A stretch of DNA of 64,000 nt from Synaphobranchus kaupii (GCA_029718625.1 CM056389.1:4080234-4144233); one strand, 5' to 3'. Counted from the first letter of the stretch, positions 21,592-34,033 are shown. Program-made: numbers and translations. The notes: a model not told the origin generated them from the letters alone.

Positions 21592-23203
21592 CACTGTCAA
21601 GCCGGAAAGTCTCCCCACCCCTTTCACCTTCTCCACGTTTTATTACGTTACAGACATATTCTACAATAGATTGAGTTCATTTTTTGTCTCAAAATTCTAC
21701 ACAAAATAGCCCACAATGACAAAGTGAAAACAGGTTTTTAGAAATTGGTGCTAATTTATAAAAAATCAAAATGTAATTTTGATATGACACCCAAAAGTGA
21801 GCTGAGGTGCATTTTGTTTCCACTGATACTGCTTGAGATGTTTCTACAACTTAATTGGAGTCCACCTGTGATAAATTCAATTGATTGGACATGATTGGGG
21901 ATTGCCAACACCTGCCTATATAAGGTCCCACAGTTGATAGTGCATGTCAGAGCAAACTCCAAGCCATGGGGTCAAAGGAATTATCTGCAGACCTCAGAAA
22001 CAGGATTGTGTCAAGGCATAGATCTGGAGAAGGGTACGGAATAATCTCTGCAGCTTTACAGGTCCCAAAGAGCACAGTGGCCACCATCATTCGTAAATGG
22101 AAGAAGTTTGGAACCACCAAGAATCTTCCTAGACCTGGCCGCCCGGCCAAACTGAGCAATCGGGGAAGACGGGCCTTGGCCAGGGAGGTGAGCAGGAACC
22201 CGAGGGTCACTCTGACAGAGCTCCAGCGTATCCTTGTGGAGATGGGAGAATCTTTCAGAAGATCAACCATCCAGGCAGCACTCCACCAATCAGGCCTTTA
22301 TGGTAGTGGCCAGACAGAAGCCCCTCCTTAGTAAAAGGCACATCACAGCCCGCTTGGAGTTTCCCAAAAGGCACCTAGACGACTCTCAAACCACGAGAAT
22401 CAAGATTCTCTGGTCTGATGAAACCAAAATGGAACTTTTTGGCCTGAATACCAAGCGTCACGTCTGGAGGAAACCAGGCACCGCTCATCACCTGGCTAAT
22501 ACCATCCCTACAGTGAAGCATGGCGGTGGCAGCATCATGATGTGGGGATGTTTTTCAGCAGCGGGAACGGGGCGACTAGTCCTGATAGAGGGAAAGATGA
22601 ATGCAGCTAAGTACACCGAGATCCTTGAAGAAAACCTGCTCCAGAGCGCTCTGGACCTCAGACTGGGGCGAAGGTTTACCTTCCAACGTGACAACGACCC
22701 GAAGCACACAGCCAAGAGAACAAAGGAGTGGCTTCAGAGAAAGTCTGTGCATGTCCTTGAGTGGCCCAGCCAGAGCCCAGACCTGAATCCAATTGAACAT
22801 CTGTGGAAAGAGCTGAAAATGGCTGTGTACCGACGCTCCCCATCCAACCTGACGGAGCTTGCAAGGATATGCCAAGAGGAATGGGCAAAAATGTCCAGAA
22901 ACAAGTGTGCCAAGCTCGTAGCTTCTTTCCCAAGACGCCTTGAAGCTGTAATCACTGCCAAAGGTGCAGCAACCAAGTATTAGGCTAAGGGTGTGTACAG
23001 ATATGTAACCCCTAAATAACCTATTTTTGTCAGTAAAAAAACTTGCATATTTTCTAAAAACCTGTTTTCACTTTGTCATTATTGGCTATTGTGTGTAGAT
23101 GTTTGAGGCAAAAAATGAACTCAATCTATTGTAGTATAAGTCTGTAACGTAATAAAACGTGGAGAAGGTGAAAGGGGTGGGGAGACTTTCCGGCTTGACT
23201 ATA
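21592..23203 (+). mobile_element. Nearly intact Tc1-like transposon, about 1.6 kb
   Basis: Long inverted repeats of about 150 bp begin GTCAAGCCGGAAAGTC (left) and end GACTTTCCGGCTTGAC (right), with only a few differences. The transposase is encoded between them in two overlapping frames. The near-identical arms and otherwise clean coding sequence suggest a recent insertion. TA flanks are clear on the right but ambiguous on the left. Confidence 0.93.
21966..22983 (+). pseudogene. Tc1-like transposase broken by one frameshift
   Basis: 21966-22331 encodes the paired-like helix-turn-helix DNA-binding part, with the GRPAKLS hook. The frame at 22234-22983 encodes the DDE catalytic part: '[12 protein letters not shown]' (first D), '[11 protein letters not shown]' (second D) and '[15 protein letters not shown]' (E), ending GAATKY. 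The two halves overlap near 22300, where the frame shifts, consistent with a 2-bp loss. All three catalytic residues are present. The copy cannot make full-length enzyme, but its ends could be moved by an intact relative. Confidence 0.93.
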
Positions 23204-23208
23204 TTTGC

Positions 23209-23481
23209 GGCAAGTGAGGAGCTACATAACTCTGTTCCCAGCATTTTTAAGATCAGCAGTCTGTCGCTGTTTATTTCCCAGAGAAAAGTCAGGGTTTATT
23301 CTTTTGTTGAGATAGGCTTGTTAACCAAATGAGGTGAGAGAAAAACGCATTTCTCAGTGAATGGTTGGTTTAAATTATTAGGCTAGATGACTTAAATAGA
23401 CTATTAAAAACTGCTCACAGATGCCAATATCCAATCCTCTCCCAAGTGTAAACAGGGTACAGTTGTTTTGAATGGGCAGAC
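23209..23481. other. Unassigned spacer
   Basis: No feature recognised between the Tc1 element and the second duplication copy. Confidence 0.35.
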
Positions 23482-23818
23482 GTGCTTTGTTAGGGTTGGA
23501 GTGAAAACCTACAGGACGGTAGATCTCCAGGAACAAGGTTGGGCAGCCCTGTACTAATCACTTCAATGCAATTTATGTGACTTCTGGCATCCGATATCGC
23601 TAGGCGGCATTAAATGACAGGTCTGGGCGCGCACAAATCAGAATTCGGTCCGCATTGGGATCGGATCTGCCAAACCACTTGGCGAGGTGGCCAAGCACAC
23701 TTTGAGATCGGAATTGCTTGTAGTCTGGACGTAATCTGACTTCTCAAAACGCATTCACCGGAAAAACATCTTTAAACACACCCACATATAGGCTCGGAGA
23801 TGAATAGTACGCTGCACA

Positions 23819-24184
23819 CAGGGCCGTCTGGGAGATATGCGAGGCCCGGTGCGAAGTAGGCATTGCGAGGCCTTTATGCACTATGCACGCACGTCTTTTT
23901 TTCACAGGCACAAAATCCGCATGCTATATGCCCGTTAGTTTCAAGTCTTTTCGTTGCGCATGGTGCGCCTTCCACTGTTGTGACGTAGCCTACCATACCC
24001 TGCACACAATCCTAGTCCTGCTAGGTCTACAATTGACTTTTAATAAATATTATTATCATATGTGTAACATGTAAAACTTAAAGCAACAAAAAAAAAAAAA
24101 AAAAAAAACTGCTTGACGCGAGGGCCTCTAAAGCGCGAGGCCCGGTGCGACCGCACCCTTTGTCACCCCCTAGCGGCGGCCCTG
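23819..24184. mobile_element. hAT-type non-autonomous element, 366 bp, perfect 8-bp duplication
   Basis: Begins CAGGGCCGTCTGGG and ends GCGGCGGCCCTG. Flanked by GCTGCACA at 23811-23818 and 24185-24192. It contains 'GAGGCCCGGTGCGA' near both ends and an A-run at 24090-24109. Copy 1 of the duplication lacks it, so it inserted after, or only in, this copy. Confidence 0.93.
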
Positions 24185-24727
24185 GCTGCACAGATCTGTT
24201 CTGTGGTACGCTGACGGTAAAGAAGAGGCTGTAGCTGTTCACAAATGTGATTGAATGTGTGCTTTCGCATGCCGATATTGAGCACTCAGCCAGAATCCGT
24301 GAAATCATGCACAATATGGTTCCACCAGTGCTGGCTACGTTCGCGAACCCAAACCCTCCTCTCCACCGAAACAGCTGTTGCACCCAGAAACGCAATGCTC
24401 ACATTAATAGCACGCCTCCTGGTCGGTGCACACCTTGTGCAGCCCTACCTCGACTACACGAAAAAAGCACCCCACAGGAAGTGTAGCTATAGCTATTATT
24501 TAAATATTGCGCGGGGGAATGAAATCCGAACTGCGATCTGATCACAGGAGGTCGCATTGAACTGTCAAGTATGGACGCAACTCAATCTGACCTGCTGTGA
24601 TCGGATGTTGGAATTCCGATTCCAGAAGTCGCATGAAGTGAGTAGTGTAACCCGTAGCCCCTGTCACACCTGTTTATACCTGCAAAGCGTGACGTGAAAT
24701 CCACTGTCACGTGATCCAACCTTGACT

Positions 24728-25085
24728 ATTACATTACATTACATTCATTTAACAGACGCTTTTATCCAAAGCGACGTACAGTAAGTGCATATAGAGACAT
24801 CATCAAGATCACTACAGAACAGACAAGACAAAGCACATCCTTCCCATAATGTAGCAGCTATCCCTAGTAATGAACGTTGACTGTAGTTCACAGTAAGCTG
24901 TGGGTAAATCAGCAATACTACACTTCTATTCTAAATACTATTATAAACTATAATAAACAGACAGGAAAACACAGGGAACTAGTAAACACAGGGAACTGAT
25001 ATTCCTAGGTTAGTCAAGGTGGAGTCTGAAGAGGTGTGTCTTCAGGCCTCGACGGAATGCAGGCAGGGTTGGAGTAGAACGTAGG
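24728..25085 (-). mobile_element. L2-clade LINE 3' tail, 5'-truncated
   Basis: Nearly identical to the 3' 360 bp of the L2 fragment at 14405-15305, with the complement of the GGATA stem-loop at 24758-24772 and TGTAA repeats at the 3' end. Absent at the matching point of copy 1 (between CCTGACT and GTATGG near 16525). Confidence 0.9.
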
Positions 25086-25295
25086 TATGGTGTGTATGTC
25101 TATGTGTGATGTTCAGCCCAATGCTCGAAACTGGACTTTTGTCGTCCTGTCAATCTGAAGGGCGAGGCGTAAATGCACACAACCGAGTGATTTACATGTA
25201 GCGTTAACACCAAGAATATAAATATATATATTTTGGAAGCGTGAAAGCTCAGTAGCTCGTAGTTTGTGACTTTATGCACCGAGAAACTATCGACA

Positions 25296-25420
25296 ATGTG
25301 GACTTTGTGGTTTATTTCCGGAGTGGCGGTTGGAGTGTATCTCATCTTGTATCACACTAATTAAAGGAGCCAAGTGCCAAAGCAAAGCAAAGGTACACGG
25401 CAAGACCGTCATTGTAACCG
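25296..25420 (+). pseudogene. Duplicated dhrs13-like exon 1 with a 2-bp deletion
   Basis: Matches exon 1 (16766-16892), with the same ATG and donor site but 125 instead of 127 nt. Two bases are lost after CACACT, so the frame ends at a TAA about 21 codons in. No exons 2-5 follow. It is a decayed promoter-exon duplicate; transcription from the copied upstream region remains possible. Confidence 0.9.
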
Positions 25421-25788
25421 GTGAGTTTGATTTAATCAGAATTTAGCTGAAAATTGTGAAGTTTATGTTGAGACATTTTTCTCATCTAAATAATAACAAG
25501 TGCAAAGTCGAGCGACACGTATGCTATTAAGACTATAGCGAACAGATTCATTTAAATCGCTACTCGTATCAGGTATAGCCAAGCCTATCTTAGAATGACT
25601 GGAATCGTCTGTGGTTGTTTAGTGATCACATTTGTCTTCTTGAAAGATGGTAAGATGTTTTACAAGGAAACGAGGGAAAAGTTATGCAATAGGCTACAGT
25701 CTTTGTGGTATAATCTGCTCAACACCAATTCTATTTTCTGTTCAGGAATCACAACTACGTGTATATTTCTGCAAGTACAACAATATAT

Positions 25789-26445
25789 ACTACTCAAAAG
25801 AAGTTAAGGGTCAAAGGACATTTTTTGATCATTTTTGTAAGTATGTCTTTTTAAGCCAGATAGGGTTAGAATATCCTCCTTTGGGTTGTCATTTGGACTA
25901 TAGATATCACGTTTTATGGGACATGCAATCATATTCACCCGACTTGTCTCTGATATTGGTGGGGGGTGGGGGTCATTGTTGCAGACACGCGCACAGAGCT
26001 TGATTAACAAAGCCCGTGTTCACTTACTTAGCAAGTTGTTAAAGGCTGTAGATACAGAATTTCACTCCCTCTAGTGTCTCATATGGAGATTGCATTTCAT
26101 AACAACACAGCAACAACAATCCAATCCATTATCGTTTTCACAAGAACAAGGCGTTCATAGCATACCGCGTAGCTTAGCAAGCGCGGTTATAGTGAAGGGG
26201 GGTGGGGTAGAGATCTGCAGGGGAGCCGAAAAACGAACGGCACAACACCGGGAACCAAACTCTGACGTCTTAGACAGAGATAAACACTGCACTCTTTCAA
26301 GGCCCGTAAAGCGAAGTAGCCTATAGCTAAATAACTACATGACCACCTATTGGTTATACATAGGGTTAAATGTTACACATTATGACAACTGTTCATCACC
26401 AAAAAAGCTACAACATTAGAGCCAACAACGCAGTCGTCACTAACG
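25789..26445. other. Unassigned DNA
   Basis: The duplication ends where TACTACTCAAAAGAAG begins. No gene is supported. A G-rich patch (about 25960-25973) is visible. Confidence 0.35.
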
Positions 26446-27720
26446 CCTGGAACCCACCAGACGCTCCAAGCGCACAGACGCTTATTGTGCGCGCAGATTT
26501 GAGCAGAACTGAACCCACTAGACGCGCAAAGGCACAAACGCTTTTATTGCTTTTTCGGAGCGCATTCCGTGAACGACACGAGACGCGCTATACAAACAAA
26601 CAGTCTACATTCCGGATTTGTGAGCTTCGCTTAATAATGGATAAGTAAATATTGCTATTACATATGTCTTACTGCTTGACAGGTTAATTAAAATGAAAAC
26701 TTGCATACTGTCAATATATAGTACATGGGAAAATAGCTACACATGAATCAGACCAACAAACAAGTCTTCACTGGCTGGCAGCAAATGGCCTACTTTTGAT
26801 TTTTACTTCGTAGCCTATAGCTAATGTAATTATGTCATTATAACGAAATCAGTTGAGTGATTACCTTATCTAGCAATATTAATATTGTTTTTTGTTTGTT
26901 TCAATACGAGTTGTAAACATGAGGAAGGCAATTACGGTTCCAAATGCTCCTGAGGAGGAAAATAATGTGGGTAGCTACACCCCACTGCTTTGATCACACT
27001 TTACTTTGATCACACTTTTGATTATATTAAAGCAAATATCTAAACTATATAGAATGTTGTTTTTTAAAGCTAAATGTAGCAAACGAGACAATGCCTCCTT
27101 TATAATGTTTGTTTAATATTATTTATTTATTTAAGACAGTAATCAACATGTTGTAAAGATTTAATTTGAGCAGAATTAGCAGCTATTTTGATTATGTAGT
27201 ACCTTAAATCGATACAGTGATATCAGTATAATAAAAACATAAGTAAGCATAGGGTTAATTCATTGAACATATATGTATGAACATATATGTGTATGTATAC
27301 TATAATAAAGAAAAAGCATTATAAAACGAGAATAACTGGTTATATGCTAAATGTATGACTTGATTTAACTTAATTCATCCCACAATGGACAATGGTGATT
27401 GTCTCTGTTCCCATTTTCATTAGGGCCTATATTAAAATATAATATGTATTAAAATAATTTATAACAATTGTAAAACTATTAGTAGGTTGAAAAACATTAA
27501 AATGTGGTGATATAATGCAGATATTGAACATATACAATGTATTTCTATGAGATTGCGCATGCTGATGGCCAGAAAATTCCGCCCGGAGCGGAAATATCAG
27601 CTCCACGCCCGCGAGCCGTCCGCCCGCCTGCCGTGGCAATTCGTTAACGTGGGAGCGGAAGTGAAGCGCAGCAGTGCGCGTGTGCGTGCGCTTGTGCTTG
27701 CGCGTCTGGTGGGTTCTAGG
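26446..27720 (+). mobile_element. Non-autonomous DNA element E1, terminal repeat CCTGGAACCCACCAGACGC
   Basis: The left end CCTGGAACCCACCAGACGC and right end GCGTCTGGTGGGTTCTAGG are inverted copies. A subterminal degenerate copy lies at about 26512. About 1.27 kb with no transposase. The inverted copy E2 follows after 27 bp. No clear target duplication; the superfamily is unknown to me. Confidence 0.75.
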
Positions 27721-28201
27721 GGTAACACCGTAAGATCCCAGCTGACCCCTGGAACCCACCAGACGCGCAAGCGCAAGCGCAAGCACACGCGCACTGCTGC
27801 GCTTCACTTCCGCTCCCATGTTAACGAATTGCCGCGGTTCTCACCGGCCACGCACGCACGGCAGGCGGGCGGACGGCTCGCGGACGTGGAGCTGATTTTT
27901 CCGCACCGGGCGGAATTTTTTGGCCATCCGCATGCGCAATCTCATAGAAATACATTGAATATGTTCAATATCTGCATTATATCACCACATTTTAATGTTT
28001 TTCAACCTACTAATAGTTTTACAATTGTTATAAATTATTTTAATACATATTATATTTTAATATAGGCCCTAATGAAAATGGGAACAGAGACAATCACCAT
28101 TGTCCATTGTGGGATGAATGAAGTTAAATCAAGTCATACATTTTGCATATAACCAGTTATTCTCGTTTTATAATGCTTTTTCTTTATTATAGTATACATA
28201 C

Positions 28202-29686
28202 TGTTACGATCCTGATACGGGACGAACCCAAGTGCAACGACCAGGAGACAGATTCAAATAAAGGGTATTTTTATTAAGCTTTGGGGTAGTCCCAAAGCTG
28301 TACAGAAGGTATAAAAATAAGGTTAGTACAGAGAACACAAACAATATCCCATAAGGACTGCTCCAAGCCGGAGCTGGACTTGTAAGTCAGGTGGGTTCCA
28401 AGCCGGAACAAAAGGCTGCCCTGCTGTTCCAAGCCGGAACTGGAAACAGGGACTGGACTCGAACTGGACAGGAACTGGACAGGAACTGGACTGGAACTGG
28501 ACTGGAACTGGACTGGAACTGGACAGGAACTGGACTGGAACTGGACTGGAACTGGACCGGGAGGTCCACTCAGGAAACGGGTGCTGGAACAGAATATGTT
28601 CCAAGCCGGAACTGGACAGGAACTGGACTGGAACTGGGCTGAGACTGGACCGTGAAGTCCACACTGGAAACTGGTGCTGGAACGGAATTCGTTCCAAGCC
28701 GGAACTGGACTTTACTGGAACGGTGGGTTAGCCACCGGGACTGTACTGAACTGGACCGGGAGTATCACTCTGGTGCAGGTTCTGGAACGGCGCGAATGTT
28801 CCAAGCCGAAACTGGACTTTACTTAGGCGGAGAACTCACTCCGGGACTGAACAGGAACTGGACCGGGTATATGACTTGGATAGAGGGTACAAAGCAGAGG
28901 TTACAGGCAGGGTATCACAGACTGGGTATTTTGAATGAGAGGTGTGGATGTCGAATAGTCCGCCGCCTGTTTAGCTGGCGAATACACCCCACGGAGCTGG
29001 GAGGTGAGGTGTAGCTTGGGGAAACCTCGTATGAGCCGGCTAAACTCCAGGGATCCTGGAACCGTAACCGAAGTACAGGAGGTAGCTGCGGCCGGACAGG
29101 AACAACAACGGGAGATAGCAGGCAGGCTAGACAGCGGGTCTCTCCCCGAGCTGGAGGTGGGAGTACCGCAACACACTCACGACACATAAAGGGGCGACAA
29201 ACACTGCTACAGGGAGCTGGAATCACGGCGTCTGGAGAGTTGAAGGGAGACAAGTAAGTAGCATGCAAAAATGACAGTTACAGGAAGATAGCTACCAACC
29301 GCAGAACAGGTGAACAGTATCAGCACAGCAAGAAGCACAAACTCCGGACCAGAAACGTGACAGGACATAGACAAGGTAGGTTAGTTAACGAACTGGCGCC
29401 GATTAGCAGCCAGCCAGGGGTTTAAATAGTGCAGAAAATAAACGCGTGAATGAGAAACAGGTGAGGTAATTGACTGGGAGTGATTACCAAAACACAGAGG
29501 TGAGGAATGTGTGCAAGGAGAAAGGAACGCGATAGGTGGAAACAAAAGTGGCAAAAAGCACGAACTAGACAGAGAAAGACGCCCATCCTGCAGCAGCAGG
29601 GAAAACACGGACAAGGGAATCCAACATGACACGGAGGGAAAACAGGAAAACCCGGAAAACGGACAGGAAGGGAACGGAACGTTACA
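28202..29686 (-). repeat. 3' LTR of the Gypsy element, 1,485 bp
   Basis: Oriented with the coding strand. It carries a TATTTAAA box (complement near 29420-29428), an AATAAA signal (complement near 28272) close to the inner end, an 11-bp AACTGGACTGG array (28441-28560) and several hairpins GTTCC-AAGCC-GGAAC. Confidence 0.93.
28441..28560. repeat. 11-bp minisatellite in the LTR
   Basis: Units AACTGGACTGG or AACTGGACAGG, about 10-11 copies. The matching array in the other LTR (34273-34380) is one unit shorter, the only length difference between the LTRs. Confidence 0.92.
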
Positions 29687-29696
29687 GTACCCCCCC

Positions 29697-30242
29697 TCAA
29701 TGTACGCCCCCTGGCGTACCAGGAGGCCTGGTTTTATCAGGAAATAGTTTATGGAAATCCATGATGAGTGAGTGATCCAGAATAAGGCTCTTGTGGAGCC
29801 ACGACCGTTCCTCAGGACCATAACCCTCCCAGTCAACGAGGTACTGGAAGCCCCGGCCCTTACGGCGGATATCAATAACACGGTTAACCGTGTAGGCCGG
29901 GGCGTTGTTGATAACTCGGACGGGAGGAGGCGGGATGGAAGGGGTACTGAGGGGACTGGAGGAGACAGGCTTGATCTGGGAAACGTGAAAAACAGGGTAA
30001 ACTTTGAGGGCGGTAGGGAGGGAAAGTTTAACTGACACAGGATTAACTAAACAGATGATGGGGAAGGGACCAATAAAGCGGGGCTGGAGCTTTTTGGAAG
30101 AGGAGGGAAGGGAAATATTGGCGGTAGAGAGCCAGACCTGCTGACCGGCCCTATACCGCGGGGCTGCGGTCCTGTGAAGGTTCGCTAGACGTTGGGAACG
30201 GGAATTGGAGCGAAGGAGTGCGGTGCGCGTAAGTCTCCACAT
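29697..30242 (-). pseudogene. Gypsy integrase C-terminal tail with chromodomain, out of frame with pol
   Basis: 181 open codons. The first half carries the GPF/Y-type module ('PRFIGPFPI'). Residues about 118-150 read as a chromodomain ('[20 protein letters not shown]', then [10 protein letters not shown]), which in chromoviruses steers integration to particular chromatin. It overlaps the end of the 953-aa pol frame by about 58 nt. Marked pseudogene because it is detached from pol by the frameshift. Confidence 0.9.
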
Positions 30243-33046
30243 GCGTTTACAATTAGAAGATGGGCCTTAATGGAGGGGACAGCTACCTCAGCCTCCTGGG
30301 TAGAAAGAAGAGGGGGTTGATAGCCTAAAGAGCATTCAAATGGAGATAACCCAGTAGAGGCACACTTAAGGGAGTTGTGAGCATACTCTACCCAGGGGAG
30401 AAAACGGCTCCAAGAAGCGGGGTTACGCACAGTGACACACCGCAGGGCGGCTCCCAGGTCCTGGTTCGCACTCTCTGCCTGGCCGTTAGACTGGGGATGA
30501 AAACCAGAAGATAAACTAGCCGAAGCACCCAGGGCCACACAAAACGCTTTCCAAACCCGGGAGGAGAACTGGGGCCCACGATCAGACACAATGTCTGAGG
30601 GGATCCCGTGCAGCCTGACCACATGCAACACCAAGAGCTCAGCGGTTTCAAGGGCAGACGGGAGCTTAGGGAGGGGAACAAAATGAACCGCCTTGGAGAA
30701 CCGGTCCACTATTGTCAGAATCACGGTGTTACCCTCTGACAATGGCAGACCGGTGACGAAGTCAACGCCAATGTGACTCCAAGGACGGCCCGGGACAGGG
30801 AGGGGAAGGAGAAGACCAGAGGGAGGCTGGTGGGATGCCTTACTCCTGGCGCACACAGAGCAGGCCAGGACAAAAGCACGGGTATCCCCCTTAAGGGTAG
30901 GCCACCAGAAACTCCTCCTGACAAGGGCGATCGTTCTGGCCACACCTGGGTGACATGCCAGGCACGAGGCGTGAACCCAATCAAGGACCTGGGAGCGGAC
31001 GGAATTGGGTACAAAAAGGCAGGAGTTAGGGTTACTGCGGGGATCTGGTTGGGAGGTCTGAGCGGCCTTCACAATACCCTCGATCTCCCAAGAGACCGCA
31101 GCCACCACGCAGGAAGCCGGTAGGATGGGCTCCGGATCAGCAGGACTGGAGGGGAGGGAAAAAATGCGGGATAAGGCATCTGCCTTAACATTACGGGAAC
31201 CGGGGCGGAAGGAAACAGAGAAATTAAAACGGGCAAAAAATAACGACCATCTAGCTTGACGAGCATTAAGCCTTTTGGCAGTTTTTAAATAAATGAGGTT
31301 CTGATGGTCGGTCAAAACAAGAAAGGGATTACCTGCCCCCTCCAGCCAGTGGCGCCACTCCTCAAGAGCCAGCTTGATAGCCAGTAGTTCCCGATCCCCG
31401 ACATCATAGTTTCGCTCCGCGGAGGACAGTCTCCGGGAGAAAAAGGCGCAGGGATGGAGCTTGTTATCCAGAGCGGCTCGTTGGGACAGAATGGCCCCCA
31501 CGCCGGTGTCGGAGGCATCCACCTCAACGGTGAACTGACGTGAAGTGTCCGGGTGACAGAGGATAGGAGCTGAGGAAAACCGAGCCTTAAGCAGATCGAA
31601 TGCACGCTGGGCATCGGGATTCCAACAGAAGGGTAAGGTAACGGAGGTGAGTTTAGTAAGGGGAGAGGCAATGACACTATAATTACGGATAAAGCGGCGA
31701 TAGAAATTAGCAAACCCAAGGAACTGCTGAAGGTGCTTGCGAGAGGTGGGTTGGGGCCATTCTGTCACCGCCTTGATCTTGGCAGGGTCCGCCCGGATAC
31801 TGCCCTCCTCGATGATGAAGCCGAGGAACGGGACCGTAGACACGTGAAATGAACATTTCTCTGCTTTGACGAATAATTGATTCTCCAGCAGCCGCTGGAG
31901 AACCTCCCGGACGTGGATAACGTGTTCCTGGGGGGATTTTGAGAAAATAAGGATGTCATCGATGTACACAAATACACTCTTCCCGAGAAGGTCACGTAAG
32001 ACATCGTTCACCATGCCCTGGAAGACTGCTGGGGCGTTAGTAAGGCCGAAAGGGACCACCAGGTATTCATAGTGGCCCAACGGAGTGTTAAAAGCAGTCT
32101 TCCATTCGTCCCCCTCCCGTATACGCACCAAGTGATAAGCGTTACGGAGATCGAGCTTGGAAAACGTAACTGCTTGCGAGAGGGGTTCAAAGGCGGTGTT
32201 AATGAGGGGAAGAGGGTACTTGTTACGGATGGTGATCTGGTTCAGTCCACGGTAGTCGATGCAGGGCCGCAAGGAGCCGTCCTTCTTTCCAACGAAGAAG
32301 AACCCTGCACCGACCGGGGATGACGAAGGACGGATAATTCCTGAAGCGAGGGACTCGTGAATATACTCCTCCATTGCCAGCTTCTCCGGACCCGACAGGC
32401 TGTAGAGGCGGCCAGATGGTAGTTTGGCTCCCGCCAGCAGATCGATACAACAGTCGTACGGCCTGTGAGGAGGTAAGGACAAAGCACGTGATTTGGAGAA
32501 AACCTGCACCAGATCGTGATATTGGTTAGGAACATTCGATAAATCGGGCACCGGTTGCACAGAACAGGGATTACAGGACCCCGGAGGGGGTAGAGCCGAA
32601 CGGAGACAACTGGCTAGACAGTGGGCACTCCACGCTAGGATGCGACCGGACTTCCAGTCAATGTGAGGGTTGTGGAGGCGGAGCCAGGTCTGACCCAAAA
32701 CAAGAGCAGATTGTTGTGAATGAATGAGCAGGAGCTGAATAGACTCTCGATGATTTCCAGATAACACAAGCTGAATAGGAACTGTGGAGTGGGTAACTAG
32801 CCCCAAACTGCGGCCGTCCAGAGCCAGAGCAGAAATAGGAGAGGGCAGAAGCTCCGTGGGAATGCCGGCCCTCCTGGCGAAGGAGATATCCATAAAATTA
32901 GCGTCGGCTCCGGAATCGATGAGAGCCGAGGAGGATGCGGTCTTGTCCCTCCAAAGGAGGGTAGCCTTGAACACAAGGCGATCCTGAGCTGCATGGTTGG
33001 GGATGATGGGGCTCGTCAGTACGCCCAGTTTCACTGGCGAGCCCAA
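30185..33046 (-). CDS. pol: Gypsy Pol: protease, RT, RNase H, integrase core (953 aa)
   Basis: In order: aspartic protease active site DSGA (44-47); reverse transcriptase with YIDD (361-364); RNase H from about 505 ('VEVDASDTG') to 630; integrase HHCC finger (about 692-732); and catalytic core with D762, D822 and E858 in the D-x35-E spacing. The frame ends early near 30185, beyond the core: the conserved C-terminal tail continues in another frame (29697-30242), so one frameshift separates catalytic core from tail. Otherwise no stops. Whether the break arose before or after insertion is unknown. Confidence 0.94.
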   Translation of the reverse strand: MGSPVKLGVLTSPIIPNHAAQDRLVFKATLLWRDKTASSSALIDSGADANFMDISFARRAGIPTELLPSPISALALDGRSLGLVTHSTVPIQLVLSGNHRESIQLLLIHSQQSALVLGQTWLRLHNPHIDWKSGRILAWSAHCLASCLRSALPPPGSCNPCSVQPVPDLSNVPNQYHDLVQVFSKSRALSLPPHRPYDCCIDLLAGAKLPSGRLYSLSGPEKLAMEEYIHESLASGIIRPSSSPVGAGFFFVGKKDGSLRPCIDYRGLNQITIRNKYPLPLINTAFEPLSQAVTFSKLDLRNAYHLVRIREGDEWKTAFNTPLGHYEYLVVPFGLTNAPAVFQGMVNDVLRDLLGKSVFVYIDDILIFSKSPQEHVIHVREVLQRLLENQLFVKAEKCSFHVSTVPFLGFIIEEGSIRADPAKIKAVTEWPQPTSRKHLQQFLGFANFYRRFIRNYSVIASPLTKLTSVTLPFCWNPDAQRAFDLLKARFSSAPILCHPDTSRQFTVEVDASDTGVGAILSQRAALDNKLHPCAFFSRRLSSAERNYDVGDRELLAIKLALEEWRHWLEGAGNPFLVLTDHQNLIYLKTAKRLNARQARWSLFFARFNFSVSFRPGSRNVKADALSRIFSLPSSPADPEPILPASCVVAAVSWEIEGIVKAAQTSQPDPRSNPNSCLFVPNSVRSQVLDWVHASCLACHPGVARTIALVRRSFWWPTLKGDTRAFVLACSVCARSKASHQPPSGLLLPLPVPGRPWSHIGVDFVTGLPLSEGNTVILTIVDRFSKAVHFVPLPKLPSALETAELLVLHVVRLHGIPSDIVSDRGPQFSSRVWKAFCVALGASASLSSGFHPQSNGQAESANQDLGAALRCVTVRNPASWSRFLPWVEYAHNSLKCASTGLSPFECSLGYQPPLLSTQEAEVAVPSIKAHLLIVNACGDLRAPHSFAPIPVPNV

Positions 33047-34014
33047 TCTTTTGGGCGGATGGGACAGGAGGCGATCTGGTGGCCAGGCTTGCCGCAGTAA
33101 AAGCAGGACCTGGTGCGGAAACGGCGCTGGCGCTCCTCGGGGTCGACCGAAACTCTGCCCAGTTGCATAGGCTCCTCCTCGGAGACGCCAGTAGACGCCC
33201 TAGATCCAGGAATAGAGGAGTGTAAGCGAACGTTAGGCGAGTCGGAGGGTAGGTGACGGCCAGAGCTCTTTCCCCGCTCACGGGCCCGGATACGAAGACG
33301 ATTATCTATAGCAATGGCGAGGCTAATGAGACTATTAAGGAAGTTGGACTCCTCTCGAGTGGCAAGCTGGTCCTTGAGTTCCTCGCTAAGAGCTTGGCGG
33401 AAAGCCCCCTGAAGGGAGGTGTCATTCCATCCGGACACCGCGGCGAGGGTGCGAAACTGAATTGCCATCTCTGCAACGCTGCGCGTGCCTTGACGAACTT
33501 GGAGTAGACGTTGAGTAGCGTCTCGCCCGCAGGTAGGGTGATCAAAAACGCGCCGCATCTCAGAGGTAAATGCTGCGAAGTTGCTGCATAACGGAGCCTG
33601 GCTCTCCCAGATAGATGTAGCCCACTCCAGGGCACTTCCTCCCAAGCTGCTCATGACGAAAGCGACTTTGCAGGAGTCGGAGGCGAAGGAGGTGGGCTGC
33701 ATGCGGAACACTATGTCACACTTTAGTAGAAACTCCCGACATCTCCCCAACCCCCCGCGATATAACTCGGGGTGTTGTACTCGGGGCTCCCGGCTTGAAG
33801 TGGGAGCTGGAGCCTCCGGAGGGGGTTCAGGAGCGGGAGGAATAGGGCCCGCAGGAATCCGCGGTAGCGGCTGGTGAAGTGAAAGTTGAGCCACCTGCTC
33901 CGTGATGCCCCTTAGTACTTCCAAGACATCATCCAAACGGCGGCTCTGTTGGTCGCTGACCGCAGTTTGGCAGGAGAAGGCGTGGCGAATCTGATCTAGG
34001 TCGGCTGGGTCCAT
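33031..34014 (-). CDS. gag: Gypsy Gag polyprotein, 327 aa
   Basis: Starts [13 protein letters not shown] 20 bases inside the 5' LTR boundary. It has a proline-rich stretch (about residues 50-75), a retrotransposon Gag capsid-like core ('[12 protein letters not shown]' ... '[11 protein letters not shown]') and one CCHC zinc knuckle ([14 protein letters not shown]) near the C-terminus for RNA packaging. It is open throughout and overlaps the pol frame by 16 nt in a different frame, so pol expression would need frameshifting or reinitiation. Confidence 0.93.
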   Translation of the reverse strand: MDPADLDQIRHAFSCQTAVSDQQSRRLDDVLEVLRGITEQVAQLSLHQPLPRIPAGPIPPAPEPPPEAPAPTSSREPRVQHPELYRGGLGRCREFLLKCDIVFRMQPTSFASDSCKVAFVMSSLGGSALEWATSIWESQAPLCSNFAAFTSEMRRVFDHPTCGRDATQRLLQVRQGTRSVAEMAIQFRTLAAVSGWNDTSLQGAFRQALSEELKDQLATREESNFLNSLISLAIAIDNRLRIRARERGKSSGRHLPSDSPNVRLHSSIPGSRASTGVSEEEPMQLGRVSVDPEERQRRFRTRSCFYCGKPGHQIASCPIRPKDWARQ

Positions 34015-34033
34015 GTTTTAGGCCAGTTCGTTC

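Larger units (their letters stand above)
23482..25788 (+). repeat. Segmental duplication, copy 2 (5' end of the dehydrogenase gene)
   Basis: Collinear with 16011-17262 at high identity but longer. Relative to copy 1 it holds an hAT element (23819-24184), about 400 bp of extra repeat sequence at about 24240-24650, and an L2 3' fragment (24728-25085). Only exon 1 and the start of intron 1 are duplicated; exons 2-5 have no second copy in the window. Confidence 0.92.

Noticed and set aside
27427..28065. 130- and 172-codon mirrored frames
   Set aside because: They arise from the palindrome of E1 and E2 and share no known protein motif.
28652..29268. Frames of 91-120 codons within the LTR, duplicated at 34473-35089
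   Set aside because: Duplicated only because they lie in the two LTRs; no conserved domain and antisense or non-coding for the element.
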